From Vibrio bathopelagicus (lineage in GTDB: Bacteria; Pseudomonadota; Gammaproteobacteria; Enterobacterales; Vibrionaceae): a stretch of 64,000 bases of DNA. Shown here piece after piece: positions 18,194 through 28,956 of the stretch (its first letter is position 1; each line of letters opens with the position of its first letter). The notes beneath the pieces were generated by a model. The model was not told where the DNA came from and ran no database searches. It saw nothing but the letters and a program-made list of their open reading frames with translations. Position numbers and translations under genes: made by a program. Where the stretch lies: NCBI RefSeq assembly GCF_014879975.1, contig NZ_CP062500.1, positions 1,426,001 to 1,490,000 of the forward strand. Direction: 5' to 3'.

Positions 18194-19426
18194 ATGAAAA
18201 GGATTGTGTTAACAGGAACGCAGTTATCTTTAACCTTGGCGGCGACAGTTGGGTTAATGCAGGTGTCGCTGCCTTGTGTGGCGGCTGGATCTAGCTCTGA
18301 GTTCGTAGAACAGATTAGCCCACAACTCGCGGGGCAGGTAAACCTTGAACACAGGCAGTTCTTTAGTGACGGCTTGCAAGGGCAAGATAAAGGACAAAGC
18401 TCACTGGTGTTGCAACCGGAGTTTTACTGGGAGCAAGAAGAAGGTAACGGCAGCTTCACCTTCACGCCGTTTTATCGCCTAGACCGCGAAGACGATGAAC
18501 GAACCCATGGCGACGTTCGTGAAGCTTTATATCTCAATTATTGGGACGATTATGAACTGCGCGCAGGTGTTGGCAAAGTGTTCTGGGGCGTGACCGAATC
18601 AGCGCACTTGGTGGACGTGGTAAACCAAACCGATGCCATTGAATCGGTTGATGGCGAATCGAAGTTGGGTCAGCCGATGGTGCACTTCACGTCGATTAAA
18701 GATTGGGGAACCATAGATGCCATGCTACTGCCGTATTTTCGTGAACGTACCTTTGCAGGTGAAGACGGACGCTTAAGGCCAACTGTGCTCGTATCGGACG
18801 ATGCGCTTTACGAATCTTCGAGAGAAGAAAAGCACGTCGATGTAGCACTGCGTTATAGCCAAATGTACGGCGATTGGGATGTCGGTTTAAGCTACTTAGG
18901 CGGCACTAATCGCGACCCTTATTACCGTGTTGAAGGCAATGAACTCAAGCCGTATTACGCGCAGATGCAGCACTTTGGGCTTGATGTACAAGGCATTATT
19001 GGCGATTGGTTGTGGAAGCTGGAAAGTATTTATCGCGACAGTTACGACAACCACACCGGCGTGGCGACAGGCTTTGAATACACTTGGGTTGGCGCGCTTG
19101 AATCGTATTGGGATATCGGCTTCATCGCTGAATATCTGCATGACAGCCGAGGCAATAACGCCCAAACCATCGGTCAAAACGATGTGTTTCTTGGTGCGCG
19201 TTTCGCCTTGAACGATGAAGACGGTACTGAAGTGCTCACGGGCATCACTCAAGACTTAGATAACAGCGATGTCTACAGTGCAAAGCTCGAAGCATCGAGT
19301 CGCATCAACAACAACCTTAAGTGGCGATTAAACGCTTGGTTGTTTGAGAACGAAACCCCAGAAGACTTGTTGTTCTTCGCGCGTAAGGACGACTTTGTTG
19401 AAATGGCGTTGGAATACTACTTTTAG
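18194..19426 (+). CDS. outer membrane beta-barrel protein of the RND operon
   Basis: A 410-residue protein with a signal peptide (cleavage near SLPCVAA-GS, about residue 32). The mature chain has many alternating aromatic strands and Asp-rich turns (FYRLDREDDE, YLNYWDDYELRAGVGKVFWG) and ends VEMALEYYF with the terminal Phe of outer-membrane barrels. It resembles large porin-like proteins encoded with MMPL exporters and LolA-like carriers. It is the third gene of the operon and probably the outer-membrane step. Exact family membership is uncertain. Confidence 0.75.
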   Translation: MKRIVLTGTQLSLTLAATVGLMQVSLPCVAAGSSSEFVEQISPQLAGQVNLEHRQFFSDGLQGQDKGQSSLVLQPEFYWEQEEGNGSFTFTPFYRLDREDDERTHGDVREALYLNYWDDYELRAGVGKVFWGVTESAHLVDVVNQTDAIESVDGESKLGQPMVHFTSIKDWGTIDAMLLPYFRERTFAGEDGRLRPTVLVSDDALYESSREEKHVDVALRYSQMYGDWDVGLSYLGGTNRDPYYRVEGNELKPYYAQMQHFGLDVQGIIGDWLWKLESIYRDSYDNHTGVATGFEYTWVGALESYWDIGFIAEYLHDSRGNNAQTIGQNDVFLGARFALNDEDGTEVLTGITQDLDNSDVYSAKLEASSRINNNLKWRLNAWLFENETPEDLLFFARKDDFVEMALEYYF

Positions 19427-19493
19427 TATTTCCAACAAGTTAGCATTTCCAACAACTTAGTCTTTCCAAAAAGTTAGCATTTCCAATAATTTA
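19427..19493. repeat. four 17-bp tandem repeats directly after a stop codon
   Basis: Units TATTTCCAACAAGTTAG, CATTTCCAACAACTTAG, TCTTTCCAAAAAGTTAG and CATTTCCAATAATTTA follow each other without gaps, beginning one base after the stop of the porin-like gene. Each unit except the last ends in TAG, matching the gene's own stop TTTTAG. Confidence 0.85.
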
Positions 19494-19506
19494 ATGTTGG
19501 TTTCGT

Positions 19507-19533
19507 GAGGCGTCCTCGTTAAGGGGACGTCTC
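19507..19533 (+). terminator. weak terminator-like hairpin
   Basis: GAGGCGTCC pairs with GGACGTCTC (with one G-U pair) around a short loop. It is followed by AAATTT rather than a clean U-run, so it may be only an mRNA 3' stabiliser of the RND operon. Confidence 0.4.
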
Positions 19534-19695
19534 AAATTTAAGATGACTTATATTTAGGGTGTTCAAAGTCGCCTTTTTATAAAACGGATCAAACAATCGA
19601 ATAGACCCACAGGTAGAATGGTTATATTTTTCGAATATCTATAACCTCCGAATATGCATATAAATTGTGCTGGTGGTATCGGCCCTAAGGGATTT

Positions 19696-20805
19696 ATGAA
19701 TTCATTTAATTGGGATAAAAACTTTGAAACAGGCATTGGTGTTGTAGACGAACAGCATCAATACCTTGTTGGTTTTATCAATCACTACGGAAACCTGTTG
19801 TCAGAGAATACGATCTCTATAGACGACATGAGCGTCGCTTTACTCGATCTCACACGCTATGCCGAATTTCATTTTAAAGAAGAAGAATCTTTGATGAGAG
19901 ATTGCGGGCTCTATGACTTACACATTGAAGAGCACATAAAAGTGCATCGTGTGTTTATGCAAGATATCTACAGCATGCAAGCTTTCATCTTGGAAGAAGA
20001 TCAGGCGTCAGCACGTCACCTACTGGACTTCCTCATTCATTGGCTTGCTTATCACATCCTCGGCATCGACCAAAACATGGCGCGACAAGTGGCCGCGATA
20101 GAAGAGGGCGCAACACCCCTTCAAGCCTTTGAAGCAGAAGAAAAGCAGCAAGATTCGTCAACCATTCCTTTACTAGCTGCGCTTAAAGGCTTATTTGAAC
20201 AAGTTTCTGAACGCAACAAACAGTTGTTACGCTTCAACCAGTTACTCGAAGACAAAGTTGAGGAACGTACGGCAGAGTTAAAACAAGCGAATAAGAAACT
20301 TGAAGAACTCTCCTTAACAGACTCACTCACTAATTTGCCTAACCGCCGCTGTGCTTTTAAACAGTTAGCCGTGCATTGGCAAGACTCCAAAGAACTTGGC
20401 GTGCCTTTGGTGTGCATTATGATTGATGCCGACCACTTCAAGCGCATTAATGACACTAGTGGACATGATGCTGGTGACTTGGTACTAAAAACCCTCTCGC
20501 GCGAACTGAAAAACACATTCCGCAACGATGATATTGTGTGCCGATTAGGGGGCGATGAATTCTTGGTGATTTGCCCTGATACCGATCTTAAAGGGGGCAT
20601 GCACATCGCAGAAACGACTCGCCAGAAAGTGTCTGAATTAGAGGTCGAGACCGGCAACCAAGCTTGGATTGGCAGCATTAGTGTCGGTGTAGCTGAAATG
20701 ACCCAAGAATTCGAAACCATGAATGAATTGATTAAGGCGGCTGACGAGTCCGTTTATCTAGCGAAAAACGCGGGGAAGAACAGCGTTTGTTCGATTCAGA
20801 TTTAG
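19696..20805 (+). CDS. bacteriohemerythrin-diguanylate cyclase (GGDEF)
   Basis: A 369-residue soluble sensor-cyclase. The N-terminal hemerythrin domain holds the di-iron ligands His21, His59, Glu63, His80, His84 and a later HILGID motif. A coiled coil (about 180-215) leads to a GGDEF domain with the intact active site GGDEF at 285-289. An RxxD inhibitory site (Arg276-Asp279) stands exactly five residues before it, so product inhibition is expected. It should make c-di-GMP in response to oxygen or redox state. The start at 19696 (MNSFNWDK) follows AAGGGA; 19654 would add 14 residues without support. V. cholerae carries a hemerythrin-DGC gene close to pheS as well (recalled). Confidence 0.9.
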   Translation: MNSFNWDKNFETGIGVVDEQHQYLVGFINHYGNLLSENTISIDDMSVALLDLTRYAEFHFKEEESLMRDCGLYDLHIEEHIKVHRVFMQDIYSMQAFILEEDQASARHLLDFLIHWLAYHILGIDQNMARQVAAIEEGATPLQAFEAEEKQQDSSTIPLLAALKGLFEQVSERNKQLLRFNQLLEDKVEERTAELKQANKKLEELSLTDSLTNLPNRRCAFKQLAVHWQDSKELGVPLVCIMIDADHFKRINDTSGHDAGDLVLKTLSRELKNTFRNDDIVCRLGGDEFLVICPDTDLKGGMHIAETTRQKVSELEVETGNQAWIGSISVGVAEMTQEFETMNELIKAADESVYLAKNAGKNSVCSIQI

Positions 20806-20850
20806 ATCTCGATTTACTTAAGATTTAGAACCATAGCTCTCGTCAGTTTT

Positions 20851-20928
20851 AGCGCTCAGTTCACTTTATTTTTTGAGCGCTATTCGCTTCCAAATTAAGG
20901 AGTGGAACCTGTAATTGTTCCACTTCTT
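20851..20928 (+). promoter_or_regulatory. two hairpins between the cyclase gene and pheS
   Basis: AGCGCTCA (20851) pairs with TGAGCGCT (20874-20881), and AAGGAGTGGAAC (20897) pairs with GTTCCACTTCTT (20917-20928) with one mismatch. Neither has a clean U-run. They may end the cyclase transcript or belong to the pheS leader. I did not find a Phe-rich leader peptide like E. coli pheM. Confidence 0.45.
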
Positions 20929-20991
20929 CCTACTCCTCATTAATATCCTGTTAAATTTGCCGTGTTTTTAGTCAATAACTTGCTCTTTTAG

Positions 20992-22077
<1,086 letters not shown>

Positions 22078-22095
22078 TCCGGGGCAGTCAAAACT

Positions 22096-24483
22096 ATGAA
22101 ATTCAGTGAATCTTGGCTACGCGAGTGGGTTAAACCTGCAATTAACAGCGAAGAGCTAGCTCACCAAATCACTATGGCTGGTTTGGAAGTTGACGATGTA
22201 GAACCTGTTGCTGGTGAATTCACCGGCGTTAAAGTAGGTAAAGTAGTTGAGTGCGGTCAGCACCCAGACGCAGACAAACTACAAGTTACAAAAATTGATA
22301 TCGGCGAAGAAGAACTTTTAGACATCGTATGTGGTGCATCTAACTGTCGTCTTGGCCTAACTGTAGCAGTAGCAACAGTTGGCGCAGTACTTCCTGGTGA
22401 CTTCAAAATCAAGAAAGCAAAACTACGTGGCGTTCCATCGCACGGCATGCTTTGCTCTTTCTCTGAGCTAGGTATCGACGTAGAGTCTGACGGCATCCTT
22501 GAGCTACCAGAAGGCACAACGCTAGGTATGGACGTACGTGAGCTTCTTGAGCTTAATGACGTAACTATCGACGTAGACCTAACAGCAAACCGCGCAGACT
22601 GCTTTAGCATCCGTGGCCTTGCTCGTGAAGTTGGCGTACTAAACCGCGCAGACGTTACAGAGCCAACAGTTGAAGCTGTTGCAACAAGCATTGAAGACAC
22701 AGTATCTGTTGAAATCAAAGCAACAGACGCTTGTCCACGTTACCTTGGCCGTGTGGTTAAGAACGTAAACGTGAAAGCGGAATCGCCAATCTGGATGCAA
22801 GAAAAACTGCGTCGTTGTGGTATTCGTTCAATCGACCCAATTGTAGACATCACAAACTACGTGATGCTAGAGCAAGGCCAACCAATGCACGCATTTGATC
22901 TAGCTAAGATCGAAGGCGGTATCGTGGTTCGTCTAGCAGAGCAGGGCGAAAAGCTAACACTTCTAGATGGCAACGAAGCTGAGCTAAACAGCAACACGCT
23001 TGTTATCGCTGACCAAAACAAAGCACTAGCAATCGCTGGTATCTTTGGCGGTCAAGATTCAGGTGTTACGACTGAAACAACTGACGTACTTCTTGAAGCT
23101 GCATTCTTCGCACCGGATCACATCCGTGGTCGCGCACGTGCTTACGGTCTTCACACTGATTCTTCTCTACGTTTCGAACGTGGTGTTGATTCAACACTTC
23201 AAGCAGCAGCAATGGAGCGTGCAACACAGCTTCTAGTTGAAATCTGCGGTGGTGAAGTTGCGCCAGTAAACGGCAGCGAATCTGAAGCTGATCTTCCTAA
23301 AGCAAACGTAGTTGCTCTACGTCGCGCTAAGCTAGACAGCCTACTAGGTCACGAAATCCCATCTACAGACGTAGTAGAAATTCTTACTCGCCTAGGTTGT
23401 GAAGTTGAGACTACGGACGCAGGTTGGACGGCAACGTCTCCATCTTGGCGTTTTGATATCGCAATCGAGCAAGACCTAATTGAAGAAGTAGGTCGTATCT
23501 ACGGTTACGATAACATTCCAAACCAAGCGCCTAAAGCGGCACTTAAAATGAATGACCACAAAGAAGCTAACCAACCGCTTAAGCGCGTTCGTGACCTTCT
23601 TGTAGACCGTGGCTACCACGAAGCAATCACATACAGCTTCGTAGAACCAGAACAGCAAAAACTTGTTGTACCTGGTGTTGAGCCGCTAATCCTGCCATTC
23701 CCAATCTCTGCGGACATGTCAGCAATGCGTCTTGGCCTAATCCAAGGTCTTCTAAACACAGTTGTTCACAACCAGAAGCGTCAACAGTCTCGCGTTCGTC
23801 TATTCGAATCAGGCCTACGTTTCATCCCTGAAGCAACTGCTGAAAACGGCATGCGCCAAGAAATGATGCTTGCGGGCGTTATCTCTGGTACTCGTGGCGA
23901 AGAGCACTGGGACATTGCAACTAACACTGTAGATTTCTTCGATCTTAAAGGTGACCTAGAAGCAGTTCTTGAGCTTTCTGCAAACGAAATCGCATACAGC
24001 TTCAAAGCAGCTAAGCACCCAGCACTTCACCCAGGTCAAACTGCGGCTATCGTAGTAGACGGCAAAGAAGTGGGTATCATTGGTACTGTTCACCCAGAAC
24101 TAGAGCGTAAGTTTGGTCTTAACGGCCGTACTATCGTATTCGAAATCGAATGGGCAGCTATCAACACTCGAGTGCTTCCAGAAGCAGTAGCCGTATCTAA
24201 GTTCCCTGCAAACCGTCGTGATATCGCGGTTGTTGTTGACGAAGCAGTAGCTTCTGGCGACATCGTAGAAGCGTGTATCGCAGCGGGTGGCGAATTCCTA
24301 ACAGGCGCTAAACTGTTCGACGTATACGTTGGTCAAGGCGTTGAAGAAGGTAAGAAGAGCCTAGCAATCGCACTTAGCCTACAGTCTGTAGAGCGCACAC
24401 TAGAAGATGCAGACATCGCTGGTTCAGTAGATGCTATCGTAGCTTCAATCTCAGAGAAATTTGGCGCAGCACTTCGCGACTAA
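22096..24483 (+). CDS. pheT: phenylalanyl-tRNA synthetase beta subunit
   Basis: A 795-residue protein, the same length as in E. coli. The order is an OB-fold tRNA-binding domain (about 40-150), B3/B4 with the editing site, B5, the catalytic-like B6-B7 and the C-terminal anticodon-binding domain. It follows pheS in one operon. In enterobacteria, and as I recall in V. cholerae, ihfA comes next; here the operon ends at a terminator and an AT-rich island begins. Confidence 0.98.
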   Translation: MKFSESWLREWVKPAINSEELAHQITMAGLEVDDVEPVAGEFTGVKVGKVVECGQHPDADKLQVTKIDIGEEELLDIVCGASNCRLGLTVAVATVGAVLPGDFKIKKAKLRGVPSHGMLCSFSELGIDVESDGILELPEGTTLGMDVRELLELNDVTIDVDLTANRADCFSIRGLAREVGVLNRADVTEPTVEAVATSIEDTVSVEIKATDACPRYLGRVVKNVNVKAESPIWMQEKLRRCGIRSIDPIVDITNYVMLEQGQPMHAFDLAKIEGGIVVRLAEQGEKLTLLDGNEAELNSNTLVIADQNKALAIAGIFGGQDSGVTTETTDVLLEAAFFAPDHIRGRARAYGLHTDSSLRFERGVDSTLQAAAMERATQLLVEICGGEVAPVNGSESEADLPKANVVALRRAKLDSLLGHEIPSTDVVEILTRLGCEVETTDAGWTATSPSWRFDIAIEQDLIEEVGRIYGYDNIPNQAPKAALKMNDHKEANQPLKRVRDLLVDRGYHEAITYSFVEPEQQKLVVPGVEPLILPFPISADMSAMRLGLIQGLLNTVVHNQKRQQSRVRLFESGLRFIPEATAENGMRQEMMLAGVISGTRGEEHWDIATNTVDFFDLKGDLEAVLELSANEIAYSFKAAKHPALHPGQTAAIVVDGKEVGIIGTVHPELERKFGLNGRTIVFEIEWAAINTRVLPEAVAVSKFPANRRDIAVVVDEAVASGDIVEACIAAGGEFLTGAKLFDVYVGQGVEEGKKSLAIALSLQSVERTLEDADIAGSVDAIVASISEKFGAALRD

Positions 24484-24495
24484 TCTCTTCTGATA

Positions 24496-24537
24496 GATAG
24501 AAAAATCAAAGGCCTCGCAATTGCGAGGCCTTTTTGT
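24496..24537 (+). terminator. pheST terminator (T0), homologous to the array terminators
   Basis: AGGCCTCGC, AATT, GCGAGGCCT, then TTTTTG. The preceding GATAGAAAAATCA is almost the same as the stretch in front of the hydrolase-array terminators, so the similarity extends beyond the hairpin. Confidence 0.9.
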
Positions 24538-24737
24538 TTATTGCATGTAGGGCACATAGCTAATTAAGAATTGGACAAAAATGAACAAATGATTTTACTC
24601 GATTAGCAATCCATGAATTCGTCTAAATATGGTAATCGATTTATGATATATTCATTTTTAATGATGAGGAACATTAACTATTTGGTTATTTAAGAAGTAA
24701 TTTAATTACACCGTTCGCCCCATTATATTATCTAAAC

Positions 24738-25512
24738 TTACATATTCTGGCCTACTTGATTCACGACTTTAAGATAGTGTTCATATAATGAAATGAAAAT
24801 GTTGTCTATCAGTACTAATATAGAAAAGTAAATAAAGTAATTATCATATTGATAATTTTCGTTTAACAAGGTTTTTAAGGTTGGAAGATTTTGTTGATAT
24901 GAAAGAGTGTTGTGAGCGACTCTATTTCGTTGCTTATATAAGCTTTCATACATATCTATGAGATCTTTTCTATACCCTTTCCTATGTTTTTTATTTATAA
25001 AAGATTTTCTTAGTTAGCAAAATATTTGCAATTGACATTAGACCAAATTGACTCATATTCAATGTAATATTTTTAGCCCAAGTTAACAAATTTGTATTTT
25101 CAAAAGATTCTATTATTGAATGATTTGTTATTCTTAATATTTGATTGTTATCTATTAAGTTGTCTTTGAATTTTAATTCACTATGTTTTTCTATTTGTAT
25201 AACTAAATCTTTATAAAGTTCTTTTTTTTCTTGATAATTTGAGCATTCACCGAAAGGCTTTAAGTTGAATCTTTGATATCTATATTCATAATCATTTGTG
25301 GCAAGTTCCCAGCAAATGCATTTCATTTTTTGTTCTTGAGCACCGGTCATCTTAAGTAAAGCTGACTGCATTACATAATCACATAACGGATAAGTCTCTA
25401 CACCTGAACCAATGCCAATGCATGCAGATGTTACATCTACAAGAATATTTTTTATAGGGGATAAAATGAATTTATTATGATTCATGGACTGTATACTCCC
25501 CATAGATAGCAA
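24738..25512 (-). pseudogene. HEPN-domain gene, frameshifted, partner of the DUF262 gene
   Basis: The first part runs from 25512 (possible starts 25503 and 25485) to a stop at 24991. The second part is open from about 25014 in the +1 frame and ends at 24738. Joined near the T-rich and A-rich tracts at about 24990-25010, they give one protein of about 250 residues. The second part carries RNRVAHN, the R-x4-6-H motif of HEPN ribonucleases. The joint position in homopolymers suggests a 1-nt insertion or a sequencing error. The gene overlaps the end of the DUF262 gene and is translationally coupled to it. DUF262 and HEPN pairs occur in predicted defence or toxin loci; the family name is uncertain. 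Confidence 0.65.
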
Positions 25513-26677
25513 TAGATTCAGATATTCTACGTCTAAGGTTTCCTAAGTTATTAGGACTTTTTAAATGAGAGCTATCTAATTTATAATTTGCTATTTTATC
25601 TTCCAATTTGGAAGTTATATTATCCTTTTCTGAAATATCAATGTTTTTCTTTTCGAAAAGAATGTAATAAATGATACCGAAAAGGTAAGTATCGAGTTCA
25701 ATAATGGATGTGTACTTTTTAAACAGGTCCATCTCAGCCAGCGTATTTTCTAGTTTATCTAATTGAGCTTTATATTCTTTATTAGGAAATACGCTCAAGA
25801 AAGTGCCAAAAATGTCAGAAGTTCCACCATTTATTGCAGAGAAAATATATTCTTCGTATAGTTTCTCCATTTTCTGTTTGTAGCCGCGAGCTATCTTCCA
25901 GCTATCTCCATCGATATGATATTGAGATAAAAGTGCCAGATATCGAATAAAATCAGATTTTGATTCACTACTAACAAGCTTAATTCTAATTTTCTTAGAA
26001 AAATCCGGATTAAATAATCCGACCAATTCTTGATCTAAAAAGTATAAAGAGGCTCTACTTTCTTGTGGCAACAAAGTTTCACCTTGAATGTTTATATTTC
26101 TAAATACTGATGAGTAATATTTCTGCTGTGTCTGTTCATCTGATGTCTGAGGAACTAAGTATGAAAAACCAAGGAAATGGTTATCTAAAAATTCATCAGT
26201 TATGCTCAGATTCGTATGTTTATAGTTGCCATGCTGAATGTTGCTTAAAATATCTACTTTGCTTGTTCCTTTTTTAACTAAGCTTTTGAAGTTCCACTCT
26301 AGAACGTTGTCATAGATAACATCGCTAATATCCTCATTGTCATCATCATCATCATTATCGTTGGCAAAAGAATCAAGTTTTAATTTATAATTTGCAGCAT
26401 CAGGGTAGAGACCTAAATATGCAAGTAAAATACTCGTAATCCTTTGTTGACCATCCAATAGCAAGTTTTCATTACTGTCTCCAATTTTGAATGCGCCAAT
26501 AGTTACAGGAGGAACAAACTGCTTTTTTTTAAATGTTTCAATGAGCGTTTCCACCTTTTTCTCGTTCCAGACGAAGTAACGTTGATAGTCAGGTAAAACT
26601 ATGTTTTGTTTTAACACTAAGTCAATCCAGTGACGTAGTGAGTATTCACCGTAATATACTCTATTTTCCATATTCAC
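25475..26677 (-). CDS. DUF262 (GmrSD N-terminal, ParB/Srx-like) protein
   Basis: A protein of about 400 residues. LPDYQRYFVW (about 28-37) and LLLDGQQRITS (about 72-82) are the signature motifs of the DUF262 NTPase/nuclease-like domain found in GmrSD and BrxU. The HNH DUF1524 domain that usually follows in GmrD is absent; the C-terminal half is helical and unrecognised. An acidic DNDDDDDNED run lies near 108. The start may be GTG at 26677 or ATG at 26671. The HEPN gene overlaps its 3' end, so the two probably form a toxin-type or antiphage module with DUF262 as sensor or regulator (inferred). Confidence 0.8.
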   Translation of the reverse strand: MNMENRVYYGEYSLRHWIDLVLKQNIVLPDYQRYFVWNEKKVETLIETFKKKQFVPPVTIGAFKIGDSNENLLLDGQQRITSILLAYLGLYPDAANYKLKLDSFANDNDDDDDNEDISDVIYDNVLEWNFKSLVKKGTSKVDILSNIQHGNYKHTNLSITDEFLDNHFLGFSYLVPQTSDEQTQQKYYSSVFRNINIQGETLLPQESRASLYFLDQELVGLFNPDFSKKIRIKLVSSESKSDFIRYLALLSQYHIDGDSWKIARGYKQKMEKLYEEYIFSAINGGTSDIFGTFLSVFPNKEYKAQLDKLENTLAEMDLFKKYTSIIELDTYLFGIIYYILFEKKNIDISEKDNITSKLEDKIANYKLDSSHLKSPNNLGNLRRRISESIAIYGEYTVHES

Positions 26678-26865
26678 AAACTCATATTTTAAATGTTTTT
26701 AATCTTTCCCTGTAATGGTCAACTAAAATTGCTCCTTTCTTTGGGCTATCAGAAACTGGCTCTGACATTATCCTCAATATTCTAAGGAACCTTGGTTGAT
26801 TCATCGTATCACTTGCATGGCAAACATAATACGTAGGCTCCTTTCTTCTAGGAGCCTAAACAGTT
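26678..26865. other. intergenic gap between the two defence modules
   Basis: AT-rich, with no open frame worth calling. GGCTCCTTTCTTCTAGGAGCC near 26839-26859 can pair as an inverted repeat downstream of hamB and may act as its terminator, although a U-run on the minus strand is not clear. Confidence 0.4.
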
Positions 26866-28956
26866 TTAATCTGTGGTTATACCTTCTAAGAAGTAATCAT
26901 AAATGTATCTGTCAAAAGAACTAAACATTAGTAGTAAGATACTTTTGTTCTCTATAGTCATGTCTATGAACTCTTTAAATATTTTGTGCAGCTCAATGTC
27001 AGTTCTTTCTAAGTCGATAACACCGCACTCATGTATTTTTTTCGACAACATTCGTGGTAAGCCATACTCTTCTAATTGATAAACAAGAGGAGGTAAAAAA
27101 GCGTTTGATGTCTTAGCTATGAATGATGATATGTCGACAGATTTATCAATAATATTTTTTTGAATGACATTAATGTCATTCAAAATTGAAGTTAATTTAA
27201 AGGTAACGTGTCTTTCTAGCTCAAAAAACTTGTCAACGTCAATATCGTAGTGGTCTAACTCATCTAGCAATTCAGGTATTGTTAGTTTCCAGTTGTTTGA
27301 TAGCACTTTTATAAAGCCGACAAAACTCCCATACTGGATTCCCCATTGTCCTGGCGCCATTTTTAGCACCAAATAAAGTAAACGATCCCACTCATTAACA
27401 TCTGTTGAGTTAAGGTAATTTAACCCTGACCAAGTCTGCTTGTTAGCGACAAGCTCTTTAGCTATATCACGAAGTGCCATTGAATTACTGGATTCAAATT
27501 GACCGGATTCTTGTAGTTCGTTGAACTTGCCGTAACCAAGAATCTCATCCATTTCCTGCTTGTAAGCGATAATATGGGCAATCTGTTCAGGAGTTAGTTC
27601 GCTCTTAAGTTCGTCGAGGTCAACATCGCCAGCTAGCTCTTCTGGTAAATCTAGATTTAACTGTGTATCACCTGCTTGTGGCGGTTTGTCTAATATGTAG
27701 ATTTGACCAATAAAATGCTTAAACATTCTGCCGCCACGGCCGATTATGTTCCTATAAGTGAAATCATTTAATTTAGATCTACCATTTTTATTTTTCCAAA
27801 TAATAACGTTTTCAGCTGATGTATTGACACCTTCAATGATCGAAGAAGTTGAAACTAGATTAGTCAATCCTTCAGGCTCTTCAAATAACCTAACTTGAAT
27901 CTGAGTTAATGAGCGATGCAACTGCCCGTTGTGGATACCTGATCCTCTTTTAATCAAGTTCGTCAACTTCCAATTTCTGTCGTAATTTTCAGTTAGCCAT
28001 GACTCAAAGTCTCTCAACAATCGACGTTCAGTAGGTCTGTGCTTGTCTATTAATAGATTCGAAATGTTGGTAATGTTGGAATATGTACCCGCATAAATCA
28101 GAGACTTTCCGTTAGTTTTAGAGAGGATTTCAAGTAGAACGTCACTTTTAAGATTGTCGTCTTTACCAATATTTCTATATAACTCATGCTTCTCCAAAAA
28201 CACCGTATTAAAGTCTACAGGTACAAACTCCATACCCTTGGTGAATATACTTTCGTTAACCGATTTTATGTTGGGAGCTAAGAAGTAACGTTGTTTAGCT
28301 TTAGTACCAAGTTTCAAAATTGCATTTATTAATGCAGGAGAACGCTCCTTATCGAAATCGGCACTAGCTTTATAAAATTCATCTATAACAAGCATATCTA
28401 TTGAATCCAGTTTGTTAACATAATGGATTGCTCGTTCCTGAGGGAAAATAAAGATATTCTTGTCTGCTAAGGTGACTTCTGAAGTCGTAATTACTTTATA
28501 TTCATGGCTAAATTTTTTGTGTAAACGGCGGCGTGTTTCATCGGTTAAGGCAATTGTCGGTACGATTATGACAACATTAGTCGGTTTTTTGATCGCAATA
28601 AATGAATCAATAATGAAGCTTTTTCCGAAACTAGTAGAGGCACTTACTGCAAGGTGTTTACCGTTGATCAGCTTTTTTAAGATAGATGATTGTTCACGAT
28701 GAAGTGTTAACGGATTTTTTTCACCTACATCAACCTTAAATGATTCATGTGCGAAACGGTCTTGCCACGACGATGTATCTAAATCTAAATAAGGGTATAG
28801 CCCAACTTGCCTAATCAAGTTATTAATTAGTGGGTTATACGGCTCTTCACTTTCCTCCAAAAATGCCAGTAACTTAATTAACTCATTTCTAGCAGAAGAT
28901 TCATCATAAATGTTAATAAGATCGTTTATTTCAATACATTTATCAAAAACATCCAT
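26866..28956 (-). CDS. hamB: Hachiman antiphage helicase HamB
   Basis: A 696-residue superfamily 2 helicase. Walker A is ASTSFGKS (about 106-113, Lys112), Walker B is VIDEFYKA (about 191-198, DEFY rather than DEAD/DEAH), and NIIGRGGRMFKH is the motif VI region. The C-terminal 250 residues are helical. The usual SAT motif is replaced by APN. Hachiman systems pair such a helicase with a DUF1837 protein; HamB is thought to sense DNA damage or ends and restrain HamA. The ATG overlaps the hamA stop (TGATG), so translation is coupled. AT-rich composition points to horizontal transfer. Confidence 0.85.
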   Translation of the reverse strand: MDVFDKCIEINDLINIYDESSARNELIKLLAFLEESEEPYNPLINNLIRQVGLYPYLDLDTSSWQDRFAHESFKVDVGEKNPLTLHREQSSILKKLINGKHLAVSASTSFGKSFIIDSFIAIKKPTNVVIIVPTIALTDETRRRLHKKFSHEYKVITTSEVTLADKNIFIFPQERAIHYVNKLDSIDMLVIDEFYKASADFDKERSPALINAILKLGTKAKQRYFLAPNIKSVNESIFTKGMEFVPVDFNTVFLEKHELYRNIGKDDNLKSDVLLEILSKTNGKSLIYAGTYSNITNISNLLIDKHRPTERRLLRDFESWLTENYDRNWKLTNLIKRGSGIHNGQLHRSLTQIQVRLFEEPEGLTNLVSTSSIIEGVNTSAENVIIWKNKNGRSKLNDFTYRNIIGRGGRMFKHFIGQIYILDKPPQAGDTQLNLDLPEELAGDVDLDELKSELTPEQIAHIIAYKQEMDEILGYGKFNELQESGQFESSNSMALRDIAKELVANKQTWSGLNYLNSTDVNEWDRLLYLVLKMAPGQWGIQYGSFVGFIKVLSNNWKLTIPELLDELDHYDIDVDKFFELERHVTFKLTSILNDINVIQKNIIDKSVDISSFIAKTSNAFLPPLVYQLEEYGLPRMLSKKIHECGVIDLERTDIELHKIFKEFIDMTIENKSILLLMFSSFDRYIYDYFLEGITTD

